64,000 nt of DNA from Pseudomonadota bacterium (GTDB lineage Bacteria > Pseudomonadota > Alphaproteobacteria > Dongiales > Dongiaceae). This document shows positions 20,431-30,127 of this stretch, piece by piece. Under the pieces are notes generated by a model. The model was not told the origin of the DNA. It saw only the letters and a program-made list of their open reading frames with translations, and did no database searches. The position numbers and the translations under genes are program-made. The DNA lies in assembly GCA_021792365.1 (NCBI GenBank), contig JAJYUT010000004.1, positions 1 to 64,000 of the forward strand, written 5' to 3'. Within the stretch, counting starts at the first letter, position 1; the number at the start of each line of letters is the position of its first letter.

Positions 20431-21178
20431 AACCGACCGTCGGCCGTCGGTGAGACATCGCTGGCACCATCCGCCTCGGCCACCCACGCCACGAGCAGGG
20501 TATAGCCGACGGCGAGCACCGTCGGGCCAAGGAAGATGCCGATCAAGCCGAACGCGATCAAGCCACCAATCACCCCGACCAGGATGACCAGCAGCGGCAA
20601 GTCGACGCCCTTTCGGATGAGCAGAGGGCGGAGCACGTTATCGGCGCCGATCGCGAATACGCTGCACACAAGCAGGAACGTCGCCGATGCAGTCCCGCCG
20701 CTGGCAAACATCCAGATCACCGTCGGAACGAGCACCAGGCCGGGGCCGAGCTGCGCGATGCATAGCATGAACATGATCGCGCATAGAATGGGCGCATAGC
20801 CAGCCAAGTGGGAGGCGGCGGAAACGGCATGGAAGGGATGGCCTCGATCCAGCGTACGATCTGATCCGAGTTGGCGAGGATCGTGCCGATAGCAAGCCAA
20901 AAAGGGGCGACGAAAGGGAGTAGCAGGACGCCTGTCATCGCGGTGACGGCAAGACCGCGACTACCCCACAGCCGTGCCTCGACCCGCCGCATGAGAGGCC
21001 ACGTCGCTATGGCCAAGGTAGCTGCCCAGACGATGGCGGGTAGAAATGGCCGAAGTATCCACAGGCAGATGACGATCAGGCTCACTATGAAGAAGATTGA
21101 AAGCGTCGAACGGCCAAGGTCGCTGCGCAAGTCGCGCCTTACCCTTTTGTCGAAGGACTGAGATCCATACCCCAGCAT
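20403..21178 (-). pseudogene. AI-2E-family permease with internal deletion, copy A
   Basis: The N-terminal half (LGRSTLSIFFIVSLIVICLW, ATWPLMRRVEARLWGSRGLA) is in one frame and the C-terminal half (YAPILCAIMFMLCIAQLGPG, ADNVLRPLLIRKG) in another. Compared with copy B roughly 120 codons are missing at PPTWLA, at about 20800, and the frame changes there. Intact family members (PerM/TqsA/YdiK type) are seven- to eight-helix membrane proteins involved in export or Na+/H+ exchange. The copy in B is broken too. Confidence 0.85.
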
Positions 21179-21207
21179 CCGGGTATCCGAAGCCAAAAGC
21201 GCGCACG

Positions 21208-21216
21208 TTACGGTAA
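21208..21216 (-). promoter_or_regulatory. TTACNGTAA site between AI-2E-A and EF-hand-A
   Basis: On the minus strand it reads TTACCGTAACGTGC, the extended consensus oriented toward the AI-2E gene. It lies 80 bp before the EF-hand start on the other side. It is conserved at 56812. Confidence 0.72.
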
Positions 21217-21295
21217 GCTGCGATCCCAGACGACAGATGTTGGAGCGACGCAATCGCGATCCGTGTTACGATTATCGTCACCTCAGGGGGCGACT

Positions 21296-21691
21296 ATGAC
21301 TTGTACAACTATGGCTGCCGTGCTCCTGTCCATCGGGATCAGTTTGGCCGTTTCAGGCTTCCCCGCGTTGGCCAACGATGCCGTGCGGCTCAAACGCTTT
21401 TTCTCTGTTGTGGACCTGGATGAGAGCCAGGAGATCTCCGAATGGGAATACCGATCCGGAAAAAGCGTCGTGTTCCTCACTCTTGATCTGATCGGCAACA
21501 TGACGCTTGAGCCGAATGAAATGCGGATGTCGCCGGAAGGCTTCAAGCTGCTGGCTGGGGAGGACCGCGTGGTCGATGGCGAAGAATTCATTGGGTCGGA
21601 GATCGGCTCGTTCGGCGCAGTCGACAAGAATAAGAATGGCGAGATCGACTACCCTGAACTCAGCGAGTACATCGCGAAGTATGCGGATTGA
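21296..21691 (+). CDS. exported EF-hand protein, copy A
   Basis: A 131-residue protein with an N-terminal signal peptide (AAVLLSIGISLAVSGFPALA) and EF-hand calcium-binding loops: DLDESQEISEWE, a DLIGNMTLEPNE loop with a weaker set of ligands, and DKNKNGEIDYPE. It is probably a periplasmic Ca2+-binding protein. The ATG at 21296 follows a CAGGGGG ribosome-binding stretch. Its paralogue in copy B (56909-57304) is also intact. In A the second loop has Ile where B has Asn (DLNGNM), which may weaken one site. The gene is divergent from the AI-2E permease and shares its regulatory site. Confidence 0.8.
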   Translation: MTCTTMAAVLLSIGISLAVSGFPALANDAVRLKRFFSVVDLDESQEISEWEYRSGKSVVFLTLDLIGNMTLEPNEMRMSPEGFKLLAGEDRVVDGEEFIGSEIGSFGAVDKNKNGEIDYPELSEYIAKYAD

Positions 21692-21763
21692 TACCCCCTT
21701 GGGCGGCTCCTGCTGGCGCCGGAGTCAATATCGGGTACGCCCGACACGAATCTTCGACAGCCG

Positions 21764-22414
21764 ATGAACGAATTGGCTGCCAGTTTCCTGACGGTGTTCG
21801 TTGGGCTCTTCCCGATCGTCAATCCGCTCGGGATGGCGCCAATCTTTCTGCGCTTGACCTCCGATGCGACAGAATCGACGCGCGCGAAGCTGGCATGGCA
21901 GGTTGCCGTCGGCGGGTTCGTGCTGATGGCGGTCTCGTTGTTCATCGGCTCGCACATCCTCGCTTTTTTCGGGCTCACCATTATAGCGGTGCAGATCGCC
22001 GGCGGTCTCGTGGTCATGGCTGCTGGATGGCGCATGCTGCAGCAGGGGCACGACGCTCGCGTCAGGGAGCAGCAATCGACGGCCTCAGAGGACACGGTCA
22101 TGCGCCGGGCGTTCTTCCCCCTCACAATGCCATTGACGGTCGGACCGGGCACAATCTCGGTTGCAATCACGTTGGGCACGCGCGGCGCCGAGACAGAACG
22201 CTTGCTCATGACTGCCGCCGGCGGCCTGCTTGCCGCGCTCGCGGTAGCAGCCACGATCTATCTGAGCTACCGGTTCGCCACCGCCGTGCTGCGCTGGCTT
22301 GGGAATGCTGGCACCGATGTCTTCATGCGCCTGTCGGCCTTCATCCTGCTCTGCCTCGGCGTTCAGATTGTAGCCAACGGTGTCGCCGCGTTGCCGTTCA
22401 TTAAGGGGGCTTGA
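21764..22414 (+). CDS. MarC-family integral membrane protein, intact copy A
   Basis: A 216-residue protein with six predicted hydrophobic segments. It has MarC/UPF0056 motifs: FPIVNPLGMAPIFL in the first helix region, the central PLTMPLTVGPGTISVAITLG segment, and a C-terminal VFMRLSAFILLCLGVQIVANG. The role of the family is unsettled (the old multiple-antibiotic-resistance link is not accepted). It starts at ATG 21764, 72 bp after the EF-hand stop, probably in the same transcript. Copy B has a frameshift after 12 codons, so A is the working copy. Confidence 0.9.
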   Translation: MNELAASFLTVFVGLFPIVNPLGMAPIFLRLTSDATESTRAKLAWQVAVGGFVLMAVSLFIGSHILAFFGLTIIAVQIAGGLVVMAAGWRMLQQGHDARVREQQSTASEDTVMRRAFFPLTMPLTVGPGTISVAITLGTRGAETERLLMTAAGGLLAALAVAATIYLSYRFATAVLRWLGNAGTDVFMRLSAFILLCLGVQIVANGVAALPFIKGA

Positions 22415-22550
22415 GCCAACCTGCCATGTTTGTGTTCATGCTTGGAGGTCAACTATCGGAGGTGAGCCCGAAGCCATCGCAGGCAGCTTTGGAGTGTCTC
22501 CCGGGCAATAATGCTGCCAGCTGAGTCAGTTCTCGGAGGCACATAGCCGT

Positions 22551-24353
22551 TCAGTTGGCCTCATCCTCCGCTGCGGATGGCAATCCAGCCTTGGTGAGCC
22601 CTTCTACTATCGCATGCACGATACCAGCATCGGTGTTTCGCTTCCGGAAATCTGCCTCTACGCGCTCGCCATAGTTTGGATCAAACTTCTGGATCTCCGA
22701 GACGGCTGCCTTTGCACTCTCACTGTCTCCGAGTTGCGCATATGCCATTGCCCGAAAGACATAGTCGTAGATGTTCAGGGGCGTTTCGGCCGACAACACC
22801 TCCGACAGAGCTGTTTCGTAGTCTCCATGCATGTAAGCGTAGAGAAACCTTCCTCGACGATAGCCGGCCGGCGCCCTCGGATTGAGTGCAAACAGCTTGT
22901 CGAGCATTGCCTTGCTTTCCTCCCAACGAGCAAGCAATGCGTAGCGTATTCCAAGCTCAGCAATCAGGATCGTATTGTTAGGGTTCAGTGCCAGACCCTG
23001 TTTCGCGGCCTCCAGGCTACCTTCCACGTTGTGGGCGAACCAATGAGCCACGGACAGTGCCAGATAACCCTCGCTCGCCAACGGCTCGAGTTTGATTGCC
23101 GATTCAGCCAACTGCAACGCCCGCTGCACTGGGTCGAACATTAGCTCTTGTGTTCCATATCGAAATCTATGCGCATCGACGTACAGCAGTGCCAAGCAAG
23201 AGTAGGCGCGCGCGTAGCTGGGGTCAGCCTTGACCGTTGCTTCCATGCAGCGGAGGAGATCTTCATATTGGCTGACGTCGTAAGTGCGCCAATATTGCTG
23301 AAACCGCACGACGCATTCGTACGACAATAGGTCTTTTGCGGGCTCGCCCGAGATTTCGAGCGCGTTGCGTTCGAACACAACTCCATACGGCTGGGCGACT
23401 GCACGAGCGACACGATCAGCGATGTCCGTCTGCACCTGCAGCAAATTGGTTGGTGTCAATGGTGTTTCAGTGGACCACGACCAGACATATCCCCCCGTTT
23501 TCGTATCAGCGAGCATCGCAGAGACACGGAACATCGTCTCGGTCAAGAAAACTGAGCCTGTCAGAGTAAAGTCCGCTTGGATGGCCGATCCGGTGGGCTG
23601 TTGGTCATTGGGACCACCGATATAGAAGCTCGTCTCTGGCCCATAAACGAAGAGATCATTGAACCGGGTCAGGCTGGCGATGAGATCATAGGTTAGACCG
23701 CGAGCAACAAAAGCACGTGCGCGATGCTCGCTCGCATCTTGAAACGGGTGCACGACGATCTTTGGACCCCGCGATAATCCTGCATGAGCATCGGGTGCAC
23801 CGCCAGTGCTCCAGAACTGTTGACTGGCGAAAAGAATACCTAACGCAAGGCCCAAGGCAGTCACCGCCAGCAACGCAACTCGTCTTCTCGTAGCGTGCGA
23901 CGATCTTGGAGGGGGCACCGGGCCGGGTGGTCTGTCCGAGGTCGTCCCTTGATCGGTCTGATCATGCACACTGGAGCCTTGGTCAGGCTCCACGCGGATG
24001 AAGCTCGCGATGTAGGAGCCTTTTGGAATTGCGATTCTTATCCGATCTGCCTTGCCGGCCGTTAGGTAATAGTGTTCGAGCGAACGCCTGAGTCGACGTG
24101 CTTCGATGCGCACGATCGGATCGGTCAGAGGGTCGAAGTCCTCGCCACGATCGAAAGCGGCGAGCGCGATGTTGTAGGCTTTGATACGCTTGCCTCGCCC
24201 GCTAAGCGTCTCCTCCACGACATACGACAGGAATCGCTTGTTGCGAGCAGATGTGTCGAAGTCACTGCAGGCCAACAGCTTTCGCAAATGCTCACGAATG
24301 TCTTCAGGCAATGGAGGCGAATCGTCCGCCTTCCTGCGCGTCAGCCGCACCAT
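22551..24353 (-). CDS. long TolB-like/TPR membrane regulator, intact copy A
   Basis: A 600-residue relative of the 15209-16990 protein. The N-terminal regulator-like domain spans residues 20-118 (RNKRFLSYVVEETLSGRGKR, DPIVRIEARRLRRSLEHYY, IPKGSYIASF). A Pro-rich linker and a transmembrane segment follow (ALLAVTALGLALGILFASQQ, about 160-180), then a TolB/FlgO-like domain (PFQDASEHRARAFVARGLTYDL) and TPR-like helices to the end. It converges with MarC. The copy-B version has lost its N-terminus and has a frameshift. It is a candidate regulator of this block, which is inference. Confidence 0.78.
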   Translation of the reverse strand: MVRLTRRKADDSPPLPEDIREHLRKLLACSDFDTSARNKRFLSYVVEETLSGRGKRIKAYNIALAAFDRGEDFDPLTDPIVRIEARRLRRSLEHYYLTAGKADRIRIAIPKGSYIASFIRVEPDQGSSVHDQTDQGTTSDRPPGPVPPPRSSHATRRRVALLAVTALGLALGILFASQQFWSTGGAPDAHAGLSRGPKIVVHPFQDASEHRARAFVARGLTYDLIASLTRFNDLFVYGPETSFYIGGPNDQQPTGSAIQADFTLTGSVFLTETMFRVSAMLADTKTGGYVWSWSTETPLTPTNLLQVQTDIADRVARAVAQPYGVVFERNALEISGEPAKDLLSYECVVRFQQYWRTYDVSQYEDLLRCMEATVKADPSYARAYSCLALLYVDAHRFRYGTQELMFDPVQRALQLAESAIKLEPLASEGYLALSVAHWFAHNVEGSLEAAKQGLALNPNNTILIAELGIRYALLARWEESKAMLDKLFALNPRAPAGYRRGRFLYAYMHGDYETALSEVLSAETPLNIYDYVFRAMAYAQLGDSESAKAAVSEIQKFDPNYGERVEADFRKRNTDAGIVHAIVEGLTKAGLPSAAEDEAN

Positions 24354-25325
24354 GCGACCCCTCGACCGCTGTCCCTCTGCGTCGGTAGACCGGTAACGAT
24401 AATCAGCCTAGCTCTATTTCGCGCCTGCGAAACTGAAGTCTGTACCTGGGCGCACGTAGAGGCAAGAGGAAAAGGATCAGCTTCGTACACTGCCACACCT
24501 GCTTGTTAGGCCGGCAGAGTCCCTGTCGCTGAGAGCACAGCCAACTCCATGCCGGCCGGTTAAATGCGCTCAAAAACGTTTCATTTTGCGGCGAGCATAC
24601 GTCTGCGACCGCCGTACGGTGTCCGGTACTGGCAGGTGTCATGCAGCAGCCGGTTGCCGCCGGAGTTGAAGAGTGAACCTATCGTTTTGGGTTGGCCCGC
24701 GGGGCCTTCACGAGGGCGCGCAACGAGTGGTTCACGACAGCAATAGTCTCCAGCGCCTTCTCGAGCGCGCCGCGGAGACGTGCAATGCGATGGCCTCGTC
24801 GGCGCCACAAACGTCGCAGTTGCGCAACTGTATCGCAGGGTTTTCGCTACCACACACCTCCCTCACGGGACAGGTGCGCGGCATCCGAGACGCCTCAAGG
24901 TCGGAACTATGGCCCAATTTTACTAAGTGGTGCTGCACACTATGGGAAAGTGGCGTTGGCCGATGTGTCATGATCTGCACGAACGGTCGAATCCGAAGGG
25001 CGTGAGGCGCTGAGGCCCTGCGCCTCCAGATGGGTGTTAAGTGTACTCAGCATCACAGGCGAACTCCCTAGCTGACATTTGAGCCGCACTTGAGAAGGTT
25101 GGCGGTGCTGAAGACCAGACAGCGATCGATTCGCTCGCGTCGAGAGCGCGAGGAGTTCGGCAATGTTAAGTGATTCATCGGTTGGCTTTTGTTAGGAATA
25201 GTTATTTTGCGTTCGGCGGCCGTTACCTGGAATGCCCATTCCCGCTTCAGGAGCCCCTGGTGATCATGATACAGGCACGTGTCTAGCTGATAACCACTTC
25301 GGCACCAGCAGCTGAAATCCGTCAA
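24354..25325. other. about 970 bp with no recognised gene
   Basis: This is the right flank of copy A. Frames up to 110 codons occur on both strands but none resembles a known family or has a good ribosome binding site. Base composition drops in GC near 25.1-25.4 kb. Confidence 0.5.
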
Positions 25326-25334
25326 TTACGGTAA
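25326..25334 (+). promoter_or_regulatory. TTACNGTAA site outside the duplicated blocks
   Basis: TTACGGTAA followed by AGTACTTTG, 89 bp before the start of the small gene at 25423, whose paralogues at 17251 and 47970 carry the same site at a similar distance. Confidence 0.7.
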
Positions 25335-25422
25335 AGTACTTTGTCGTGCGTTTGGAAAAAACCATCCTTGTCCCAAAGGTAAGGTCGCTAGAGGCTGCGT
25401 CCATCCTCGCAGCCTATGTTGG

Positions 25423-25704
25423 TTGGAAAAGAATGTGTCACCAGTACGATCCTACATCGCCATGGTATGCAGGCTCTCGCCGGACTGGTCGGACGAGGTG
25501 GTGCGCATGGCAGCTCTGAACGATAACTACCGATCAATGTGCCATGAATACGGTATGGCCGTCGAGTTGCTCGATCGTCTGGGGCGCCGTAACCATCCAT
25601 CGGACGTGGAAAAGATGCACGAGCTTCGCGCGGTAATCAGGGGTCTCGAACGCCACCTAAAGAACGAGCTCCTGGTGTCGGCGAACAGCGAGAAGGCCAT
25701 CTAA
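25423..25704 (+). CDS. small coiled-coil protein, third paralogue
   Basis: A 93-residue protein related to that at 47970-48239. Shared features are LSPDWSDEVVRMA versus LFPDWAEEVSRLA, the CHEYGMAVELLDRLG block, DVEKMHELR, and a C-terminal LERHLKNELL helix. It is probably cytoplasmic, helical and of unknown function. The first codon at 25423 is TTG, 11 bases after a weak purine stretch. A GTG a few codons in (VSPVRSYIAM) is an alternative start. It is a single-gene unit preceded by a TTACGGTAA site, which ties it to the regulon outside the duplication. Confidence 0.65.
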   Translation: MEKNVSPVRSYIAMVCRLSPDWSDEVVRMAALNDNYRSMCHEYGMAVELLDRLGRRNHPSDVEKMHELRAVIRGLERHLKNELLVSANSEKAI

Positions 25705-26202
25705 TAGTGAGTATCCGGGTCATGGTTCTTGTAACGGAGCTGGCCGTGATGGCCGGTCGTCGAGTTAACCGCCATCGAGCGCATGGCAGCCCCAACTGCT
25801 GTGCCACCGGAGCGGGGCGCTACCTGCATCGACCCCCTCCGCGAGGATGCGCAGCAGATGTCGCATGTTGTGGCGATCGATTTGCAAGCAGCCTAGGATC
25901 ACAGGCACCGTTTCCCCTTTTGGCCGGCACTCGTGCCGGACTGAATTGCCGCAATCCAAGTCTGTGTCTGCTGGGAAGGGTAAGCAAGATTTCCGCATCA
26001 AGCGTATCCGCTAGTTCGCCCGTTTAAGTGGTTAATAGCGCGCTGTTACTTACCGACGCATTGAGGTTTCGAGTAGTTGAGGGCGATAGACCGTGATCGC
26101 AATTTTCCTGGGCGACGCCCGCCTGACAGTCGCGCTAAAAGAGCCACGTCGGTGGATGTTGTTTCGCCTAAGCCCTGACGCGCTACGCAGCTAGGTGGCC
26201 AA
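25705..26202. other. intergenic region upstream of nap
   Basis: About 500 bp without a recognised gene. I saw no clear FNR or NnrR-type palindrome before napE and no TTACNGTAA site. GTTACTTACC near 26045 is only a partial resemblance. Confidence 0.45.
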
Positions 26203-26391
26203 ATGCCCCAGACCAGCACATCCGAGGCAAATTTTGGACCGGGCGCGTTACGCCGCAGAGAGCTCATCACGTTCCTTGTCCTGGCATTTGCGATCTGGCC
26301 GCTCGTCGCGGTCGCGCTGGTCGGCGGCTATGGGTTGGTGGTCTGGATCTGGCAGATGATTTTCGGCCCGCCGGGCCCGCCGGCAGGCTAG
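26203..26391 (+). CDS. napE: periplasmic nitrate reductase accessory protein NapE
   Basis: A 62-residue single-span membrane protein with the NapE/TorE core RRELITFLVLAFAIWPLVAV followed by GGYGLVVWIWQM and a Gly/Pro tail. It opens a tightly packed napEFDABC operon, with only 5 bp to napF. NapE occurs in alphaproteobacterial nap operons. It is thought to be a minor membrane component of the complex, with no firm function. Confidence 0.88.
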   Translation: MPQTSTSEANFGPGALRRRELITFLVLAFAIWPLVAVALVGGYGLVVWIWQMIFGPPGPPAG

Positions 26392-26396
26392 ATCCG

Positions 26397-26903
26397 ATGG
26401 CCGGCGCAAGAAGTCTCATCCGCAGGGCCTTGTTCGTCGGCCGCCTTGCGCCACCGCCGCGCTGGCCGCTTCCGCCGGGCGCCACGGAAGCAACCCTGGA
26501 AGCGTGCACGGGCTGCTCGGCCTGCGCCTCCGCCTGCCCGATGCACATCGTTGTCATGGAAGGGGGCAGGCCGCGGCTGGATTTCTCCAAGGGCGAATGC
26601 GTGTTTTGCGGCGACTGCGCCGATGCGTGTCCGGAACTGGTTTTTGCCACCGACCGCCCGGCGAGGTTCCAGCATATCGTTCAGGTTTCGGACTCCTGCT
26701 TGGCTGTCCGTGGTGTGGCATGCATGGCGTGTCGTGACGCCTGTCCATCGAATGCAATCTACTTTCGACCACGGATCGGAACACCCTTCGTGCCGGAGAT
26801 ACGGGGCGAATCGTGCACGGGCTGCGGTGCATGCATCGCGCCCTGCCCGGTAGACGCCATCAGCGTTGCTGCCAAGGAAGGTGGGGAGGCAGCCAGTGCC
26901 TGA
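26397..26903 (+). CDS. napF: ferredoxin-type protein NapF
   Basis: A 168-residue cytoplasmic iron-sulphur protein that helps mature or activate NapA. It has four cysteine clusters for [4Fe-4S] centres: CTGCSACASACP, CVFCGDCADACP, a split CMACRDACP with an upstream Cys, and CTGCGACIAPCP. The RRALFVGR N-terminal basic segment is typical. The start at 26397 lies five bases after the napE stop. The 3' end overlaps the napD start (GTG at 26896) by eight bases, which indicates translational coupling. Confidence 0.92.
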   Translation: MAGARSLIRRALFVGRLAPPPRWPLPPGATEATLEACTGCSACASACPMHIVVMEGGRPRLDFSKGECVFCGDCADACPELVFATDRPARFQHIVQVSDSCLAVRGVACMACRDACPSNAIYFRPRIGTPFVPEIRGESCTGCGACIAPCPVDAISVAAKEGGEAASA

Positions 26904-27168
26904 GCGAACGCGCTACCATCACGTATCGAGCGCATTTGTTTCGGCATTGCCAGGGAATCTGGAGGCAGTGCGCGCCCAGCTTGCGACCATGCCGGACGTG
27001 GAGATCCATGGTTGCGAACGCAATCGCATCATCGTGGTGATCGAGGGAAGCAGCGCCGGCGACGTGGGGGATCGTCTCGCGGCCATCTCCGTGATGGAGG
27101 GCGTGGTCGCCGCCAACCTGGTGTTCGAGCATATCGAGCGAGAGGAGGTCACCAATCATGACCGTTGA
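26896..27168 (+). CDS. napD: NapA signal-peptide chaperone NapD
   Basis: A 90-residue cytoplasmic chaperone that binds the twin-arginine signal of NapA and delays export until the cofactor is loaded. Typical features are [20 protein letters not shown], the MPDVEIHG segment and [15 protein letters not shown] choose the GTG at 26896, which overlaps the napF stop. An ATG at 26866 in the same frame would lie deep inside napF and add ten unrelated residues. It overlaps napA by 11 bases. Confidence 0.9.
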   Translation: MPERTRYHHVSSAFVSALPGNLEAVRAQLATMPDVEIHGCERNRIIVVIEGSSAGDVGDRLAAISVMEGVVAANLVFEHIEREEVTNHDR

Positions 27169-29662
27169 TGTCACGCGCCGCGCGATCCTGAAGGCTCAGG
27201 CAGCCGCCGCTGCGGCCGCTGCCGCCGGCATCTCGCTCCCGGCATCTGCCCAGCCCGTGACGGGCGGAGTCGAGACGCTGGAGATCAAATGGTCGAAGGC
27301 GCCGTGCCGGTTCTGCGGCACTGGTTGCGGCGTGATGGTCGGCGTCAAGGACGGCCAGGTCGTCGCGACCCACGGCGACATGCAGGCCGAGGTCAATCGC
27401 GGCCTCAACTGCGTGAAGGGCTACTTCTTGTCCAAGATCATGTATGGCGAGGATCGGCTGACCACGCCGCTCATGCGCAAGCGTAATGGAAAGTTCGACA
27501 AGGAGGGCGAGTTCGAGCCGGTTTCCTGGGACGAGGCGTTCGAAACCATGGCCGGGCGGCTGAAGCAGGTGCTCAAGGACAAGGGCCCGACGGCCATCGG
27601 CATGTTCGGCTCCGGCCAGTGGACCATCTTCGAAGGCTATGCCGCGACCAAGCTGATGCGCGCGGGATTCCGCTCCAACAATCTCGACCCCAATGCGCGC
27701 CATTGCATGGCCTCGGCTGCGGTCAGCTTCATGCGCACCTTCGGCATGGACGAGCCGATGGGCTGCTATGACGATTTCGAGAATGCAGACGCGTTCGTGC
27801 TCTGGGGCTCGAACATGGCGGAGATGCACCCGATCCTGTGGACCAGGGTTGCCGACCGACGCCTCGGGCATCCGCATGTGAAAGTGGCGGTGCTGTCAAC
27901 CTTCACCCACCGCAGCATGGACCTGGCGGATATCCCCATCATCTTCAAGCCAGGCACCGATCTCGCCATCCTGAACTACATCGCCAACCACATCATCGAG
28001 ACCGGCCGCGTCAACGAACAGTTCGTGCGTGACCACACGACTTTCATGCGGGGCGCGACCGACATCGGTTATGGCCTGCGTCCGGAACATCCGCTCGAAA
28101 TAAAGGCGAAAGGGGCAGCGGATCCGCAGCGCATGGATCCGATCGATTTCGAAGCCTTCAAGGAGCATGTCGCACAATATCCGCTCGACAAGGTCTCCGA
28201 ATTGAGCGGCGTCGAGCCCGGCTTCCTCGAGGAGCTGGCGGAGCTTTATGCCGATCCGAAGCGCAAGGTGATGTCGCTCTGGACCATGGGCTTCAATCAG
28301 CATGTGCGCGGCGTGTGGGCCAACCATATGGTCTACAACATCCATCTATTGACCGGAAAAATATCCGAGCCGGGCAACAGCCCGTTCTCCCTGACGGGCC
28401 AGCCATCGGCCTGCGGCACCGCCCGCGAGGTCGGCACTTTCGCGCACCGCCTGCCGGCGGACATGGTGGTGACCAATCCCGAGCACCGCCACCACGCCGA
28501 GGAGATCTGGCAGCTGCCCGAAGGATTGCTGCCGGACAAGCCTGGCTATCATGCAGTTCTGCAGGACCGCATGCTCCGGGACGGCAAGCTCAACTTCTAC
28601 TGGGTCCAGGTGAACAACAACCTGCAGGCCGCGCCGAACATCAGCCAGGAGACCTATCCGGGGTACCGCAATCCCGAGAATTTCATCGTCGTCTCGGACG
28701 CCTATCCCACCGTCACGGCCATGGCGGCGGACGTGATCCTGCCCGCCGCCATGTGGGTGGAGAAGGAAGGCGCCTATGGCAATGCCGAGCGCCGCACCCA
28801 TGTCTGGCACCAGCTGGTGAACGCCCCCGGCGAAGCGCGCTCCGATCTCTGGCAGATGGTGGAATTCTCCAAGCGCTTCACGACCGACGAGGTCTGGCCG
28901 AAGGAGATTCTCGACAAGCATCCCGCATATAGGGACACGACCCTGTTCGACGTGCTGTTCGCGAACAGCAAGATCACACGTTTCAAACGTGAAGAGATCG
29001 ATCCGGCCTTTGAGAACCGGGAAGCCAAGGCTTTCGGCTTCTACATCCAGAAGGGCATGTTCGAGGAGTATGCCGAATTCGGGCGCGGTCACGGTCATGA
29101 CCTCGCGCCCTACGACCGCTATCATCAGGAGCGGGGCCTGCGCTGGCCGGTCGTGGACGGCAAGGAAACGCGCTGGCGTTATCGCGAGGGCTACGATCCT
29201 TACGTGAAGCCGGGCGAGGGCGTGAAGTTCTATGGCCGGCCCGACGGCAAGGCGGTCATCCTGGCGGTTCCGTACGAGCCGCCGGCTGAGGCGCCCGACG
29301 AGGAATTCGATTTGTGGCTGGTGACCGGGCGCGTGCTCGAGCACTGGCATTCCGGTTCCATGACCATGCGGGTGCCGGAACTCTATAAGGCCTTTCCCGG
29401 CGCGCGCTGCTTCATCAATGCCGAAGATGCGCGCGAGCGCGGCCTCAACCAGGGTGCTGAGGTCCGTGTTGTTTCCCGCCGCGGCGAGATCCGGTCCCGG
29501 GTCGAGACCCGCGGCCGCAACCGCATGCCTAAAGGTGTGATCTACATGCCGTGGTTCGACGCCAGCCAGCTTATCAACAAGGTCACGCTGGACGCCACCG
29601 ACCCGATTTCCAAGCAGACGGATTTCAAGAAATGCGCGGTCAAGATTCTTCCCGTCGCATGA
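27158..29662 (+). CDS. napA: periplasmic nitrate reductase catalytic subunit NapA
   Basis: An 834-residue molybdoenzyme (bis-MGD plus [4Fe-4S]) that reduces nitrate to nitrite in the periplasm. The twin-arginine signal is TRRAILKAQ with an Ala-rich hydrophobic stretch, cleaved near PASAQP. The [4Fe-4S] cysteines are 50, 53, 57 and 85 ([16 protein letters not shown]). The molybdenum-binding cysteine is Cys183 in ARHCMASA. The length is normal for NapA. Start and stop overlap napD (11 bp) and napB (ATGA), so the operon is compact. All key residues are present and it looks functional. Confidence 0.97.
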   Translation: MTVDVTRRAILKAQAAAAAAAAAGISLPASAQPVTGGVETLEIKWSKAPCRFCGTGCGVMVGVKDGQVVATHGDMQAEVNRGLNCVKGYFLSKIMYGEDRLTTPLMRKRNGKFDKEGEFEPVSWDEAFETMAGRLKQVLKDKGPTAIGMFGSGQWTIFEGYAATKLMRAGFRSNNLDPNARHCMASAAVSFMRTFGMDEPMGCYDDFENADAFVLWGSNMAEMHPILWTRVADRRLGHPHVKVAVLSTFTHRSMDLADIPIIFKPGTDLAILNYIANHIIETGRVNEQFVRDHTTFMRGATDIGYGLRPEHPLEIKAKGAADPQRMDPIDFEAFKEHVAQYPLDKVSELSGVEPGFLEELAELYADPKRKVMSLWTMGFNQHVRGVWANHMVYNIHLLTGKISEPGNSPFSLTGQPSACGTAREVGTFAHRLPADMVVTNPEHRHHAEEIWQLPEGLLPDKPGYHAVLQDRMLRDGKLNFYWVQVNNNLQAAPNISQETYPGYRNPENFIVVSDAYPTVTAMAADVILPAAMWVEKEGAYGNAERRTHVWHQLVNAPGEARSDLWQMVEFSKRFTTDEVWPKEILDKHPAYRDTTLFDVLFANSKITRFKREEIDPAFENREAKAFGFYIQKGMFEEYAEFGRGHGHDLAPYDRYHQERGLRWPVVDGKETRWRYREGYDPYVKPGEGVKFYGRPDGKAVILAVPYEPPAEAPDEEFDLWLVTGRVLEHWHSGSMTMRVPELYKAFPGARCFINAEDARERGLNQGAEVRVVSRRGEIRSRVETRGRNRMPKGVIYMPWFDASQLINKVTLDATDPISKQTDFKKCAVKILPVA

Positions 29663-30123
29663 GGATGCGGCTGAAGCTTCAGGCGGCAATGGCTGCCATC
29701 CTCCTGCTGTGCGGCACGGCAGCGCTGGCGCAGATGGCGTCCGAACTCTCTGGCCCGCAGCCCCCGATGGAGGCGGTGCCCGCCGATCCAATGCCAAAAT
29801 GGATCACTGACGATGTCCGAAAGATGCGGGCCTATCCCGAGCAGCCGCCGGTCATTCCGCACTCGATCGAAGGCTACCAGCTTTCCGTCAACACCAATCG
29901 CTGCCTCTCCTGCCACAAGCGCGAATTCACGGAAAGCTCCGGCGCGCCGATGATCAGCGTCACCCATTACATGGATCGCCAGGGCCAGATGCTGGCCGAC
30001 GTATCGCCGCGGCGTTACTTCTGCACGGCCTGCCACGTTCCGCAGGCTGACGCCGAGCCGCCGGTCGGCAACCGATTCAAGGACATGAGCGAGATGGGCG
30101 TGAAGCCCGCCGGAAGCGAGTGA
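29659..30123 (+). CDS. napB: periplasmic diheme cytochrome NapB
   Basis: A 154-residue electron-transfer subunit that passes electrons from NapC to NapA. It has an N-terminal signal peptide ([19 protein letters not shown]) and two CxxCH haem sites, CLSCH at residue 82 and CTACH at 122, with distal histidines in the PHSIEGYQ and VTHYMD segments. The ATG at 29659 overlaps the napA TGA. The longer in-frame start at 29551 lies within napA and would spoil the signal peptide. Confidence 0.94.
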   Translation: MRMRLKLQAAMAAILLLCGTAALAQMASELSGPQPPMEAVPADPMPKWITDDVRKMRAYPEQPPVIPHSIEGYQLSVNTNRCLSCHKREFTESSGAPMISVTHYMDRQGQMLADVSPRRYFCTACHVPQADAEPPVGNRFKDMSEMGVKPAGSE

Positions 30124-30127
30124 CGCC

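Larger units (their letters stand above)
6160..24353. repeat. copy A of the large duplicated gene block
   Basis: This block is collinear with copy B (35265-59460). Homology starts at the shared segment ATGCATTTACTGTAACGTAC at 6163 (35272 in copy B) and continues through the long TolB-like gene. Relative to B it lacks HlyD C-terminus plus DUF3300, porin C-terminus through arcC, the exported-protein/patatin group, most of Mpo1/DUF4105 and the middle of the AI-2E gene. It also holds genes absent from B at 9.66-11.21 kb and 12.79-16.99 kb. Intact genes shared with B include DUF3302, PPK2, the two TolB-like regulators, the EF-hand protein and MarC. Confidence 0.9.

Noticed and set aside
24354-25325. 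CRISPR array or tandem repeats
   Set aside because: No regularly spaced repeats were found here or elsewhere in the window.
27149-29797. Long minus-strand frames opposite napA
   Set aside because: High-GC shadow frames of a gene with clear catalytic residues on the plus strand.
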